23,760 bases of DNA from CBIFWW01 sp966186435 (GCA_966186435.1 CBIFWW010000041.1:1-23760); one strand, 5' to 3'. Positions 1-6,408 are shown, counted from the first letter of the stretch. The notes: a model not told the origin generated them from the sequence alone. Translations and numbers: made by a program.

Positions 1-231
1 GGCTTCATACTTCAGATGCTACAGGCTTAGCCGTGCTGATAATGTGACTGTGATATTTTTCTACCGTGTGCAATTTGGGGAGGGGGTACTTCGTGAACCT
101 TCGCGGCAGCGGGGGTTGGATAAGATGCCGGGAATTACCCCGGCAGACAATATGGCAGACTGTTACTCAAGCAAGCCGCTCAACGGTGCCAACGCCACGT
201 AAATGGGACGCTATGCCCTCTTCTTTTAGTG
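1..231. other. Left-edge region without a confident gene
   Basis: No convincing gene is visible downstream of the lipoprotein gene. On the minus strand the frame from a GTG at 198 down to a TAG at 61 is open except for one TAA at 163-165, which could be a decayed short reading frame. A hairpin GCCGGG/CCCGGC sits at about 127-144. A 62-codon plus-strand frame (66-254) has no clear ribosome site and overlaps the end of the lipoprotein gene, so I do not call it. Confidence 0.3.
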
Positions 232-624
232 TTAGTGTCCAGACAATGGGCTGATCTGCTGTAGACCGTCTATAGTCGAAAACTCAACAGTAAGATAACG
301 TCCGTGCTCAACAGCATTTTTTTCAATGGTGTAATATGCGGTATATGTATGACCTTTTTTGAAGCCATAGCCAAATGTTGGCAAACATTGCCCGTTAACC
401 ACATTTACAGAATTATTAGCAAATGTCTTAAGAAGGTTATTGTCCTTTCCATCAGAGACTTGGATTGAAGAAACAAATTCTCCGGTGTAAACGGGTGCAG
501 TAATGCAAATAAGGCCATCCCTGAGTGCAACATTCGCTGGTTCTTTAGGTGGAATTCTATCACCAGGACCAGGACAACCTGAAAGTAAAAATGCCACAGC
601 TATAATTGAGTATTTTTTATACAT
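232..624 (-). CDS. Small lipoprotein, candidate immunity protein for the adjacent toxin-like metallopeptidase
   Basis: The 130-residue product starts with a lipoprotein signal: basic MYKKY, a hydrophobic stretch, then the lipobox LLSGC with the acylated cysteine at residue 17. The mature part begins with a Pro/Gly-rich linker (PGPGDRIPPKEP), followed by what looks like a small beta-rich domain. There is no Asp at +2, so outer-membrane sorting is expected. It lies 17 bases after the HELGH protein gene on the same strand, with an AGAGGG ribosome site about 6 bases before the ATG. From memory, lipoproteins with a similar CPGPGDR-type start are annotated as putative T6SS periplasmic immunity lipoproteins. 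Location and partner make immunity to a periplasmic hydrolase plausible, but this is inference. It could also be an unrelated envelope lipoprotein. Confidence 0.72.
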   Translation of the reverse strand: MYKKYSIIAVAFLLSGCPGPGDRIPPKEPANVALRDGLICITAPVYTGEFVSSIQVSDGKDNNLLKTFANNSVNVVNGQCLPTFGYGFKKGHTYTAYYTIEKNAVEHGRYLTVEFSTIDGLQQISPLSGH

Positions 625-641
625 AAATTACCCTCTACCTG

Positions 642-1166
642 TCACGATTTTTTATAAAGCTTAGGGATATCGCTTAAGGACTGTTTACCCCGATATTTTC
701 CAAAACGTGCAGGTGTTTGATAGAAATGCCACTGATCAATCCCATAAACTAACAACAACCAGTAATCAGCCAAAATAGAAGCCTGTTGCTCAAGGGAATA
801 ATCAGTTAGCTTTGCTTTGTCCAAATCGTAGGTGTATTCAGCGGCCCAGCTAAAAGCCCCGCGCAACCTTACCCATTGGCCGTGCTGGTGCTGCCATACA
901 TGCCCCAACTCATGGATGAAAACCCATTTATCAACCATCCCAACTGACATAGATGAGAAATCAGGTTGGTAAATTTTTTCCCTGAACCATAATTCACCAT
1001 TTGGAGTCATGGCATAATCTTTGGATTGCAGGCCAAAGGGGAGATAGCTGTCACAATGAATCCAGATCCGGTTATAGGCAATGCTATGGCCATAAACCCT
1101 TTTAGCCATAGCAATTTCACCTAGTGTCATTAAGCGTAACGTTCCTTCCTTAATCTGATCGCTCAT
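642..1166 (-). CDS. HExxH zinc metallopeptidase-like protein, resembling T6SS (Rhs/VgrG-type) toxin domains
   Basis: The 174-residue product carries a zincin motif HELGHVWQHQ with HELGH at residues 85-89. A later EQQASILADY segment (126-135) could give the third zinc ligand, Glu126. This layout, HELxHVWQ followed by a D/E-QQA-x-I-x-DY helix, is what I recall from small proteins annotated as 'type IV secretion protein Rhs' and from metallopeptidase domains at the ends of VgrG proteins. No signal peptide, PAAR, VgrG or Rhs core is present, so the domain stands alone. The start follows an AGGA site, and the 74-residue gene upstream ends four bases before the ATG, suggesting co-transcription. The lipoprotein gene follows at 17 bases. 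Protein substrate and delivery route are unknown. A non-secreted housekeeping peptidase is less likely given the neighbours. Confidence 0.75.
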   Translation of the reverse strand: MSDQIKEGTLRLMTLGEIAMAKRVYGHSIAYNRIWIHCDSYLPFGLQSKDYAMTPNGELWFREKIYQPDFSSMSVGMVDKWVFIHELGHVWQHQHGQWVRLRGAFSWAAEYTYDLDKAKLTDYSLEQQASILADYWLLLVYGIDQWHFYQTPARFGKYRGKQSLSDIPKLYKKS

Positions 1167-1170
1167 CCCG

Positions 1171-1395
1171 TTAATCCTTATAATCCAAAGTGATTAACAA
1201 TCGTACTCCTACACAACCAGGCTGAGGAAAGCTTTTTTCCGGGAAAGGTCTGAATTCATAGGTGTGACGTTCATACGCCTCCTCGCAGCACAGCACCATG
1301 TATGTGTTATTCACGAAGTTCTCCTGTACAGGCAGTAGCAGGTCAAATCTCAGGGGGTTTTGTTGCTTTACAAAATGGGATACAGTCTGCGACAC
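1171..1395 (-). CDS. Hypothetical 74-residue protein upstream of the metallopeptidase
   Basis: This frame begins with GTG at 1395, preceded by GGAG with 7 bases spacing, and ends four bases before the metallopeptidase ATG. The frame stays open upstream to a stop at 1447-1449, so it could be slightly longer or be the tail of something once larger. The product has a Cys-Cys pair (MVLCCEE) near the middle and ends in alternating hydrophobic residues (GVRLLITLDYKD) typical of a beta strand. I do not recognise the family. Tight spacing suggests co-transcription and perhaps a linked role such as chaperone or adaptor, but it may be a remnant of the delivery protein that once preceded the toxin. Confidence 0.45.
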   Translation of the reverse strand: MSQTVSHFVKQQNPLRFDLLLPVQENFVNNTYMVLCCEEAYERHTYEFRPFPEKSFPQPGCVGVRLLITLDYKD

Positions 1396-1471
1396 AAGAC
1401 AACTCCAGCGCCGCAGATGCTTGACGTACAGTCGAACGAAGTCGCCTTATCGGTCAGCTTCACTCTTTGAA

Positions 1472-1494
1472 AAATCCGCTCAGGCGGGTTTTTT
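1472..1494 (+). terminator. Rho-independent terminator facing right, upstream of yecA
   Basis: AAATCCGC (1472-1479) pairs with GCGGGTTT (1484-1491), with one G-T pair and a TCAG loop, and a T run continues to 1494. It faces right although no plus-strand gene ends here. Confidence 0.65.
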
Positions 1495-1543
1495 GCCTTA
1501 TTGCGGCAGGTAACTGCCAATCTACCTGACAGGAGATCCCTTA

Positions 1544-2218
1544 ATGAACACCGGACCATTAACCGAAAAAGAACTCGAATGGCTGGACGACATCCTGCTC
1601 AAGTACCGCAATGAGGATTCCGTTTGCGATACCTCAGAGCTGGACGGCTACCTGACTGCAATCCTTTCTGGCCCCAACGACATGGAAGCCTCTTATTGGC
1701 TGACGGCCATGTGGGGTGGCGAAAAACAGATCCCGCGCTGGTCTTCTGAGCGTGAAATGACCCGCTTTATGAACCTCACCTTCCAGCACATGAATGATAT
1801 CAACGAACGTTTGTGTGAAGCGCCGGACCAGTTTGAGCCACTGTTTGGTATCAATGATATCAATGGCGAAGCGTTCACCGTGGTGGAAGACTGGTGCTAT
1901 GGCTATATGCGCGGCGTGACGCTGGGCGAATGGCCTGAACCGGTGCCGGAAGAGCTGGCGGACGATTTCAACAATATCGCCCTGCACGGTAAAGATGAAA
2001 ACCAGGCCGAAATGGAAAACATGACAGAAGAGGCGTTTTTCAACAGCCAGGAAGCTATCGGCCCGGGTGCGCTGCGGATGCATCATTACTGGATGCAAAA
2101 ATGTGCCGAGCTGCCACCGGAGCAGGTGGTACGTGGCGAGCCAAAAGTAGGTCGTAATGACCCCTGCCCATGCGGGAGCGGCAAAAAGTTCAAGCAATGC
2201 TGCTTGTCTAAAGGCTAA
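1544..2218 (+). CDS. yecA: YecA family (UPF0149) protein with C-terminal SEC-C zinc motif
   Basis: The 224-residue product is close to E. coli YecA in length and sequence. The N-terminal UPF0149 domain covers about residues 1-170 (TGPLTEKELEWLDDIL at the start, WCYGYMRGV near 126). A linker then leads to a SEC-C motif, NDPCPCGSGKKFKQCC, with zinc ligands Cys208, Cys210, Cys219 and Cys220. In E. coli, YecA has been reported to bind metal and associate with SecA and ribosomes; the molecular role is not firmly defined. ATG at 1544 follows AGGAG at a good distance. It is transcribed alone, with a terminator on each side. In E. coli yecA lies near a tRNA cluster, but none is visible here. Confidence 0.95.
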   Translation: MNTGPLTEKELEWLDDILLKYRNEDSVCDTSELDGYLTAILSGPNDMEASYWLTAMWGGEKQIPRWSSEREMTRFMNLTFQHMNDINERLCEAPDQFEPLFGINDINGEAFTVVEDWCYGYMRGVTLGEWPEPVPEELADDFNNIALHGKDENQAEMENMTEEAFFNSQEAIGPGALRMHHYWMQKCAELPPEQVVRGEPKVGRNDPCPCGSGKKFKQCCLSKG

Positions 2219-2220
2219 TA

Positions 2221-2250
2221 AAAAACCCCGCTGCGGCGGGGCTTGTCTTT
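2221..2250. terminator. Bidirectional terminator between yecA and the small 59-residue gene
   Basis: CCCCGC (2226-2231), loop TGCG, GCGGGG (2236-2241). The plus strand has a weak tail (CTTGTCTTT). The minus strand has a clean TTTTTTATTA tail, so it best serves the leftward gene that ends at 2251 but probably stops both. Confidence 0.85.
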
Positions 2251-2430
2251 CTAGGCGGCTTCTTCTTGAGCCAGGCGTTGTTGGGCCTCTTCTACGATGG
2301 CTTCCAGCTCGGTTAGCATGATGTCCAGGCTAAACTCGGTCTTAACCGATCCGGCAGAAATGGACGGAGTGGCTTGAGTCTGCGGGCGGCTGGCGGTTTT
2401 TTTCTTCTTGGCAGGCGTTCTTTTACTCAC
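2251..2430 (-). CDS. Small 59-residue protein, basic N-terminus and acidic C-terminal helix
   Basis: This frame starts with GTG at 2430, preceded by GGAG at 6 bases, and ends in TAG right before the terminator at 2221-2250. The product begins MSKRTPAKKKK, continues with a Ser/Thr/Pro/Gln linker, and ends with a predicted amphipathic helix of about 28 residues (FSLDIMLTELEAIVEEAQQR and on) rich in Glu and Ala. The helix vaguely recalls the exonuclease VII small subunit (FEKALSELEQIV), but the lysine-rich head and short length do not fit XseB. I do not recognise it. It lies 32 bases downstream of yhaK on the same strand and may share its transcript. A good ribosome site, sensible composition and a dedicated terminator make it a likely real gene. 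Confidence 0.7.
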   Translation of the reverse strand: MSKRTPAKKKKTASRPQTQATPSISAGSVKTEFSLDIMLTELEAIVEEAQQRLAQEEAA

Positions 2431-2462
2431 AACATTCTCCGATAGATAAGATGAATAATCCC

Positions 2463-3164
2463 TTACACCGGTAAATCTATCAGTAATGCGTGCAGTGGCG
2501 AGTCAGCAACCAGGGTAATGTTAGCTTCATCACGAATAAAAGCCCCGTCGCCGCAGGTCAGTGATTTTTGCTCTTTCGATGGGGCCAGCGCATGTACTGT
2601 GCCATGGATTGACTGCAAATACGCCCGTGGGCCATGCAAGGCAATAGAGATCTGCTCCCCTGGCTGTAAATCAATATGGTGCAGCCACACCTGCTGACGT
2701 AGCATCAGGCTTTCGTCACTGCCTTCCGGCGATGCCAGCAACTGGCGGCAGCCCGGGACAATGCTGATTTTCTGCAACAATAGGTTTTCACGCTCCGGGC
2801 AAGCATCCAGCCATATCTGGATACGGGTCAGCGGTTTATCGCCACTCAGATTTTGCTCGGTGTAACTGATATTTGGCTGGGCCGAGATCAGTACGGCTTC
2901 CCCGGCTTTGGCATCGATATGGTTGCCATCGCTATCGCGATATTGCGCCGTGCCATCAAGGATCAGATTAAGAATATCAACTTTAGGGAAGGCACGTGGC
3001 TGGAAAGCGGCACCCGGTGCCAGCACTTCCTGATTCAAAACCCGCAGCGATGCATAGCCTAACAGCGCTGGGTCAAAATAGTGGCCGAAAGAAAAGGTGT
3101 ACCGAGCTTGCAGCCATCCATAGTCCGCTTGTCCACACTGTTTGGCTGTTCTTGGCGTAATCAT
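2463..3164 (-). CDS. yhaK: YhaK, pirin-like bicupin
   Basis: The 233-residue product has the same length as E. coli YhaK and near-identical landmarks: TARQCGQADYGWLQARYTF-like start (here TAKQCGQADYGWLQARYTF), FGHYFDPALLGYASLRVLNQ, and a C-terminus ending DEANITLVADSPLHALLIDLPV-like. It has two cupin domains (about 15-135 and 145-233). Known of the family: E. coli YhaK is a cytosolic, redox-sensitive bicupin without clear quercetinase function. It is divergent from yhaJ, the LysR-type regulator, across a 103-base region containing a LysR-like inverted repeat, so regulation by YhaJ is likely. It may be co-transcribed with the 59-residue gene downstream. Confidence 0.95.
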   Translation of the reverse strand: MITPRTAKQCGQADYGWLQARYTFSFGHYFDPALLGYASLRVLNQEVLAPGAAFQPRAFPKVDILNLILDGTAQYRDSDGNHIDAKAGEAVLISAQPNISYTEQNLSGDKPLTRIQIWLDACPERENLLLQKISIVPGCRQLLASPEGSDESLMLRQQVWLHHIDLQPGEQISIALHGPRAYLQSIHGTVHALAPSKEQKSLTCGDGAFIRDEANITLVADSPLHALLIDLPV

Positions 3165-3240
3165 AATAAATACCTCTCTTAGCGTAGGACCATGTTAAAA
3201 CGCTGGACGCCGCATTGTTAGCTAGATATTCTGCCCAGTA

Positions 3241-3258
3241 TATTCAAATTTACTGAAT
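3241..3258 (+). promoter_or_regulatory. Candidate YhaJ operator between yhaK and yhaJ
   Basis: ATTCA (3242-3246), 7 bases, TGAAT (3254-3258) is a LysR-type inverted repeat (T-N11-A form) just before the yhaJ start. The 16 bases TATTCAAATTTACTGA (3241-3256) match 14 of 16 positions of a site upstream of yqjF (6350-6365). Assignment to YhaJ is inference from placement and recurrence. Confidence 0.6.
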
Positions 3259-3267
3259 GAAAATACG

Positions 3268-4164
3268 ATGGCTAAAGAAAGGGCATTGACGCTTGAAGCG
3301 CTGCGAGTTATGGATGCGATTGATCGGCGGGGAAGTTTTGCTGCGGCGGCAGATGAACTGGGGCGTGTGCCTTCAGCTTTAAGCTACACCATGCAAAAGT
3401 TGGAAGAGGAGCTGGACGTAGTGCTTTTTGACCGTTCCGGCCATCGGACTAAGTTTACCAATGTTGGCCGCATGTTGCTCGAGCGGGGCCGGGTGTTGCT
3501 CGAAGCCGCTGATAAACTGACTACCGATGCTGAAGCCTTGGCCCGCGGTTGGGAAACCCACCTAACCATTGTTACCGAAGCGCTAGTGCCAACATCGGCC
3601 TTCTTTCCCTTAGTCACCAAACTAGCGGGTAAATCCCAGACCCAGCTTTCAGTATTAACGGAAGTGCTAGCCGGTGCCTGGGAGACCCTGGAGCAGGGTA
3701 AAGCGGATATCGTCATTGCCCCGGATATGCACTTCCGTTCTTCTTCAGAAATTAACTCCCGCAAGCTATATAAAGTGCTGAACGTCTATGTGGCCGCGCC
3801 GGACCATCCAATCCATCAGGAGCCGGAGCCATTGTCTGAAGTGACGCGGGTGAAATATCGTGGCGTGGCGGTAGCGGATACCGCCAAAGAACGTCCAGTG
3901 CTAACAGTGCAACTGCTGGATAAGCAGCCGCGCATTACTGTGAGCACCATTGAGGATAAACGCCAGGCGCTGCTGGCCGGACTGGGCGTGGCGACTATAC
4001 CTTATCCGTTGGTGGAGCAAGATATTGCTGAAGGGCGTTTGCGGGTAGTAAGCCCGGAATCCACCAGTGAAATTGATATTATTATGGCCTGGCGTCGTGA
4101 CAGCATGGGTGAAGCCAAAGCCTGGTGCCTGCGGGAAATTCCGAAGCTTTTCAATAAAGCGTAA
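3268..4164 (+). CDS. yhaJ: YhaJ, LysR-type transcriptional regulator
   Basis: The 298-residue product equals E. coli YhaJ in length. The N-terminal winged helix-turn-helix spans about residues 8-67, with SFAAAADELGRVPSALSYTM around the recognition helix. The effector-binding domain follows (about 90-295). From published work as I recall it, E. coli YhaJ activates yqjF in response to 2,4-dinitrotoluene derivatives and controls virulence genes in pathogenic strains. Here yqjF lies about 2 kb away and shares a motif with the yhaJ promoter region. ATG at 3268 lacks a strong Shine-Dalgarno sequence, and the same start is favoured by alignment with E. coli. A strong terminator follows 20 bases after the stop. 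Confidence 0.95.
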   Translation: MAKERALTLEALRVMDAIDRRGSFAAAADELGRVPSALSYTMQKLEEELDVVLFDRSGHRTKFTNVGRMLLERGRVLLEAADKLTTDAEALARGWETHLTIVTEALVPTSAFFPLVTKLAGKSQTQLSVLTEVLAGAWETLEQGKADIVIAPDMHFRSSSEINSRKLYKVLNVYVAAPDHPIHQEPEPLSEVTRVKYRGVAVADTAKERPVLTVQLLDKQPRITVSTIEDKRQALLAGLGVATIPYPLVEQDIAEGRLRVVSPESTSEIDIIMAWRRDSMGEAKAWCLREIPKLFNKA

Positions 4165-4183
4165 TTCACCGCTCAGCGTGAAT

Positions 4184-4213
4184 AAAAAAGGGAAAACAGT
4201 GTTTTCCCTTTTT
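4184..4213. terminator. Terminator between yhaJ and yhaH
   Basis: GGGAAAAC (4190-4197), loop AGT, GTTTTCCC (4201-4208), flanked by an A run on the left and a T run on the right. It serves yhaJ and, reversed, also the leftward yhaH, which ends at 4230. Confidence 0.9.
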
Positions 4214-4229
4214 GCATTTTTAACGCGGG

Positions 4230-4598
4230 TTAGTAAGATAATTCTTTCGGACTGGCGCCATAGCGGTTTGGCCCCGGGGTACCGGACTGGCAGTTGAAAA
4301 TAAAGATCACCAGTAACCCGATTATCGGGATGATCAGCAATAACAGCCACCATGCTGTTCGATCAGTGTCATGGAGCCGTCGAAACTGAACCGCCCAAGA
4401 AGGAATAAAGATCAATAGGCCGTATAAGGTGGTTAACACCCCCTGCTCCTTATAAAGGTGCCAGCCCAAAATACCATCCACGATACTCAGCACCACGCCA
4501 AGCACGAAGCTGACCAGCACAAACATCCAGTACTCCTTGCGACGAGCGCGCCCGGAGAACCCCATATAATTGCGTAAGACTTTTAGATACCAATCCAT
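4230..4598 (-). CDS. yhaH: YhaH, DUF805 inner-membrane protein
   Basis: The 122-residue product matches E. coli YhaH (MDWYLKVL start). It has three predicted membrane segments (about 23-43, 54-71, 82-102). The conserved DUF805 features are GRARRKEYW (17-24), QFRRLHDTDR (71-80) and GTPGPNRYG near the end. A start seven codons upstream is possible, but MDW at 4598 has the AGG site (GAGGCAAATAAAA) and agrees with the family. The function of DUF805 proteins is not known. It stands alone between two terminators, with an inverted repeat 19 bases before the start. Confidence 0.93.
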   Translation of the reverse strand: MDWYLKVLRNYMGFSGRARRKEYWMFVLVSFVLGVVLSIVDGILGWHLYKEQGVLTTLYGLLIFIPSWAVQFRRLHDTDRTAWWLLLLIIPIIGLLVIFIFNCQSGTPGPNRYGASPKELSY

Positions 4599-4616
4599 TT
4601 TTATTTGCCTCATATG

Positions 4617-4634
4617 CAAACAATCACTTGTTTG
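4617..4634. promoter_or_regulatory. Inverted repeat upstream of yhaH
   Basis: CAAACA, 6 bases (ATCACT), TGTTTG is a perfect inverted repeat just upstream of the yhaH start. It could be an operator or a hairpin in the leader. No regulator is recognised. Confidence 0.35.
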
Positions 4635-4700
4635 TTAAGCGATCGTTAAAAGCGTAGTTCTGTTTTGTGAGGCGGTAAATGGGATAAAAAAAGAATTTTA

Positions 4701-4733
4701 ACTAAAGCTACCGCCGTTGACGGTAGCTTTAGT
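4701..4733 (-). terminator. Terminator of yqjG
   Basis: A perfect 13-bp stem ACTAAAGCTACCG / CGGTAGCTTTAGT with a 7-base loop directly follows the yqjG stop. On the minus strand it is followed by TAAAATTCTTTTTTT. Confidence 0.8.
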
Positions 4734-4735
4734 TA

Positions 4736-5725
4736 TTACGCAGGGAAGCGGGTATCTCGGCCATGAGGGGCATCTAAATCCTGGGCAGGCCCAATAGAGA
4801 TAATACCGGTCGGATTGATGGTTTTATGGCTGCAATAGTAATGAGTACGAATATGGCCGAAATCGACAGTTTCCGCGATACCTGGCGTCTGGTACATATC
4901 CTGCAGGAAGCCGTATAAGTTTGGATAATCGCTGATCCGGTGTTTATCACATTTAAAGTGGGTCACGTAAACCGGGTCGAAGCGCACCAGAGTGGTGAGC
5001 AGGCGGATGTCGGCTTCAGTCATCTGGTTGCCGGTCAAGAAGCGGCTCTTATCAAGGATCTGCTCCAGGCGGGCCAGAGATTCAAATACCTTACCCACTG
5101 CATCATCATAGGCTTCCTGAGAGGTAGCAAACCCGGCTTTATACACGCCATTGTTCACGGTGTCGTAAATCCAGCCATTTAGCTGATCAATCTTTTCACG
5201 CAGGGCTGGCGGGTAGTAATCCCCGGCGCGGGCACCCATACCATCAGAAGCAGTATTAAACATGCGGATGATTTCTGCCGATTCGTTGCTCACCACGGTT
5301 TGGGTCTTTTTATCCCAAAGTACCGGTACGGTGACGCGGCCGGTGTATTGGGGATCGGCCTGGAGGTAGAGCTGGTATAAATATTCGTGTTGATAAAGCC
5401 CGTCGCCAGTAGCTGCCGGGAAGTTGTCATCAAAGGTCCAGCCGTTTTCCAGCATCAATGGATGAACCACCGAGAGGGAAATAAAGGATTCGAGGCCTTT
5501 CAGCTTGCGCATAATTAAAGTGCGATGGGCCCAAGGACAGGCGAGGGAGACATAAAGATGGTAGCGGTCTTTCTCTGCCGCGAAGCCACCGTTACCGGTA
5601 GAGCCAGGTTGACCGTCGGCGGTTAACCAATTGCGAAAAGCGGAAACCGAGCGTTTAAAATGCCCACCGTTGGATTTGGTGTCATACCAAGTGTCATGCC
5701 ACACACCGTCAATTAATTGTCCCAT
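4736..5725 (-). CDS. yqjG: YqjG, glutathionyl-hydroquinone reductase (Xi-class glutathione transferase)
   Basis: The 329-residue product matches E. coli YqjG. The enzyme reduces glutathionyl-hydroquinones to hydroquinones using a cysteine and GSH. The catalytic CPWAH motif has Cys63, the E. coli position. The N-terminal thioredoxin-like fold covers about 50-160, followed by an all-helical domain with NNGVYKAGFA and FLTGNQMTEADIRL. An in-frame ATG ten codons upstream exists, but the ATG at 5725 has the ribosome site (AGGGAGAGACA) and places Cys at 63. It lies downstream of yqjF on the same strand, separated by a terminator-like hairpin, so it may depend on read-through or its own promoter. Confidence 0.95.
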   Translation of the reverse strand: MGQLIDGVWHDTWYDTKSNGGHFKRSVSAFRNWLTADGQPGSTGNGGFAAEKDRYHLYVSLACPWAHRTLIMRKLKGLESFISLSVVHPLMLENGWTFDDNFPAATGDGLYQHEYLYQLYLQADPQYTGRVTVPVLWDKKTQTVVSNESAEIIRMFNTASDGMGARAGDYYPPALREKIDQLNGWIYDTVNNGVYKAGFATSQEAYDDAVGKVFESLARLEQILDKSRFLTGNQMTEADIRLLTTLVRFDPVYVTHFKCDKHRISDYPNLYGFLQDMYQTPGIAETVDFGHIRTHYYCSHKTINPTGIISIGPAQDLDAPHGRDTRFPA

Positions 5726-5766
5726 TGTCTCTCCCTGATACGGCGCACAGGCCATTGCAGATTAAA

Positions 5767-5791
5767 CAAAAAAGGGCGGGTTACCTCGCCC
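5767..5791 (-). terminator. Terminator between yqjF and yqjG
   Basis: On the minus strand GGGCG, 8 bases, CGCCC is followed by TTTTTTG. It lies 19 bases after the yqjF stop and would reduce yqjF transcription into yqjG. Confidence 0.75.
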
Positions 5792-5809
5792 ATTAATTGA
5801 TTATAGACC

Positions 5810-6202
5810 TTACCAGTTTTTCTTCAGCAGGCGGTCCAGGCTGAAGGCCCCAGGACCGAAGGTGGCCAGCAATACGTAACCACCGGCAATGGTCAGGTTT
5901 TTCATAAACATAATCTGGTTGGTGCTGTCAGCAAAATTATCGTGGAAGATAAATGCGGTCAGCAGCGTAAAACCAGCGGTGATGATTGCGGTGGTACGGG
6001 TAAAGAAACCGAACAGAATAGCCAAGCCACCACCAAATTCAAGCAGGATCGTCAGTGGCAAGAAGAAGCCAGGGACGCCCATTGCTTCCATATACTGTTG
6101 GGTACCAGCGTAAGCATGAATTTTACCCCAGCCTGCCACGATGAACAGAATAGGCATCAGAATACGCGCAACTAAAACACCAACATCTTCTAATTTTTTC
6201 AT
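5810..6202 (-). CDS. yqjF: YqjF, DoxX family inner-membrane protein
   Basis: The 130-residue product equals E. coli YqjF in length and starts MKKLEDVGVLVARILMPILF. It has four predicted membrane helices (about 7-25, 45-68, 70-88, 100-117) and the DoxX features GWGKIHAYAGTQQYM and LEFGGGLAILFGF. A 14-codon N-terminal extension is open, but MKKLED at 6202 has the GGAGAG site and is the family start. In E. coli the yqjF promoter responds to dinitrotoluene breakdown products through YhaJ. Here a near-consensus promoter (6318-6346) abuts a copy of the motif found in the yhaJ promoter region, so the circuit looks conserved. The biochemical function is unknown. Confidence 0.95.
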   Translation of the reverse strand: MKKLEDVGVLVARILMPILFIVAGWGKIHAYAGTQQYMEAMGVPGFFLPLTILLEFGGGLAILFGFFTRTTAIITAGFTLLTAFIFHDNFADSTNQIMFMKNLTIAGGYVLLATFGPGAFSLDRLLKKNW

Positions 6203-6317
6203 TTTTACTCTCTCCAGGAACTGAATGTTGGCATTTATTGCCACTAGTTACGTTTTAAACAATTACTGGGTGTTAGCCCTGTTTGCTTTCGATGGAAGGA
6301 ATCATAGAGAGAGTAAG

Positions 6318-6346
6318 AATAGATTGTAAGCGAGAAAATCTGTCAA
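6318..6346 (-). promoter_or_regulatory. yqjF promoter (sigma70-type)
   Basis: On the minus strand TTGACA (6341-6346), 17 bases, TCTATT (6318-6323). The -35 is perfect and the -10 matches 4 of 6. The leader to the ATG is about 110 bases. Confidence 0.65.
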
Positions 6347-6349
6347 CTT

Positions 6350-6365
6350 TATTCAAAATAACTGA
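6350..6365 (+). promoter_or_regulatory. Candidate YhaJ activator site upstream of yqjF
   Basis: TATTCAAAATAACTGA differs at only two positions from 3241-3256 in the yhaK/yhaJ region. It ends three bases before the yqjF -35, roughly -39 to -54 from the expected start, the usual place for a LysR activator. Confidence 0.6.
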
Positions 6366-6383
6366 CGTAGTTAGCTCAAGCCA

Positions 6384-6406
6384 AAGAAAGGGGCCTGGCG
6401 GCCCCT
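6384..6406 (-). terminator. Terminator of the yqjCDEK operon
   Basis: AGGGGCC (6389-6395), loop TGGC, GGCCCCT (6400-6406). The minus-strand tail is TTTCTTTGG, immediately after the yqjK stop. Confidence 0.75.
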
Positions 6407-6408
6407 GA

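Noticed and set aside
1380..1500. tRNA or att site at the yecA-proximal junction
   Set aside because: I looked for a cloverleaf, a T-loop GTTCAAATC-type sequence and a CCA end because yecA neighbours tRNA genes in E. coli, but found none.
1634..2197. 187-codon open frame antisense to yecA
   Set aside because: It is the complement shadow of a clearly coding yecA; no ribosome site or recognisable domain.
2251..2430. Small ORF as exonuclease VII small subunit (XseB)
   Set aside because: Only a short helix looks similar; length, lysine-rich head and gene context do not match xseB, which normally lies with ispA and dxs.
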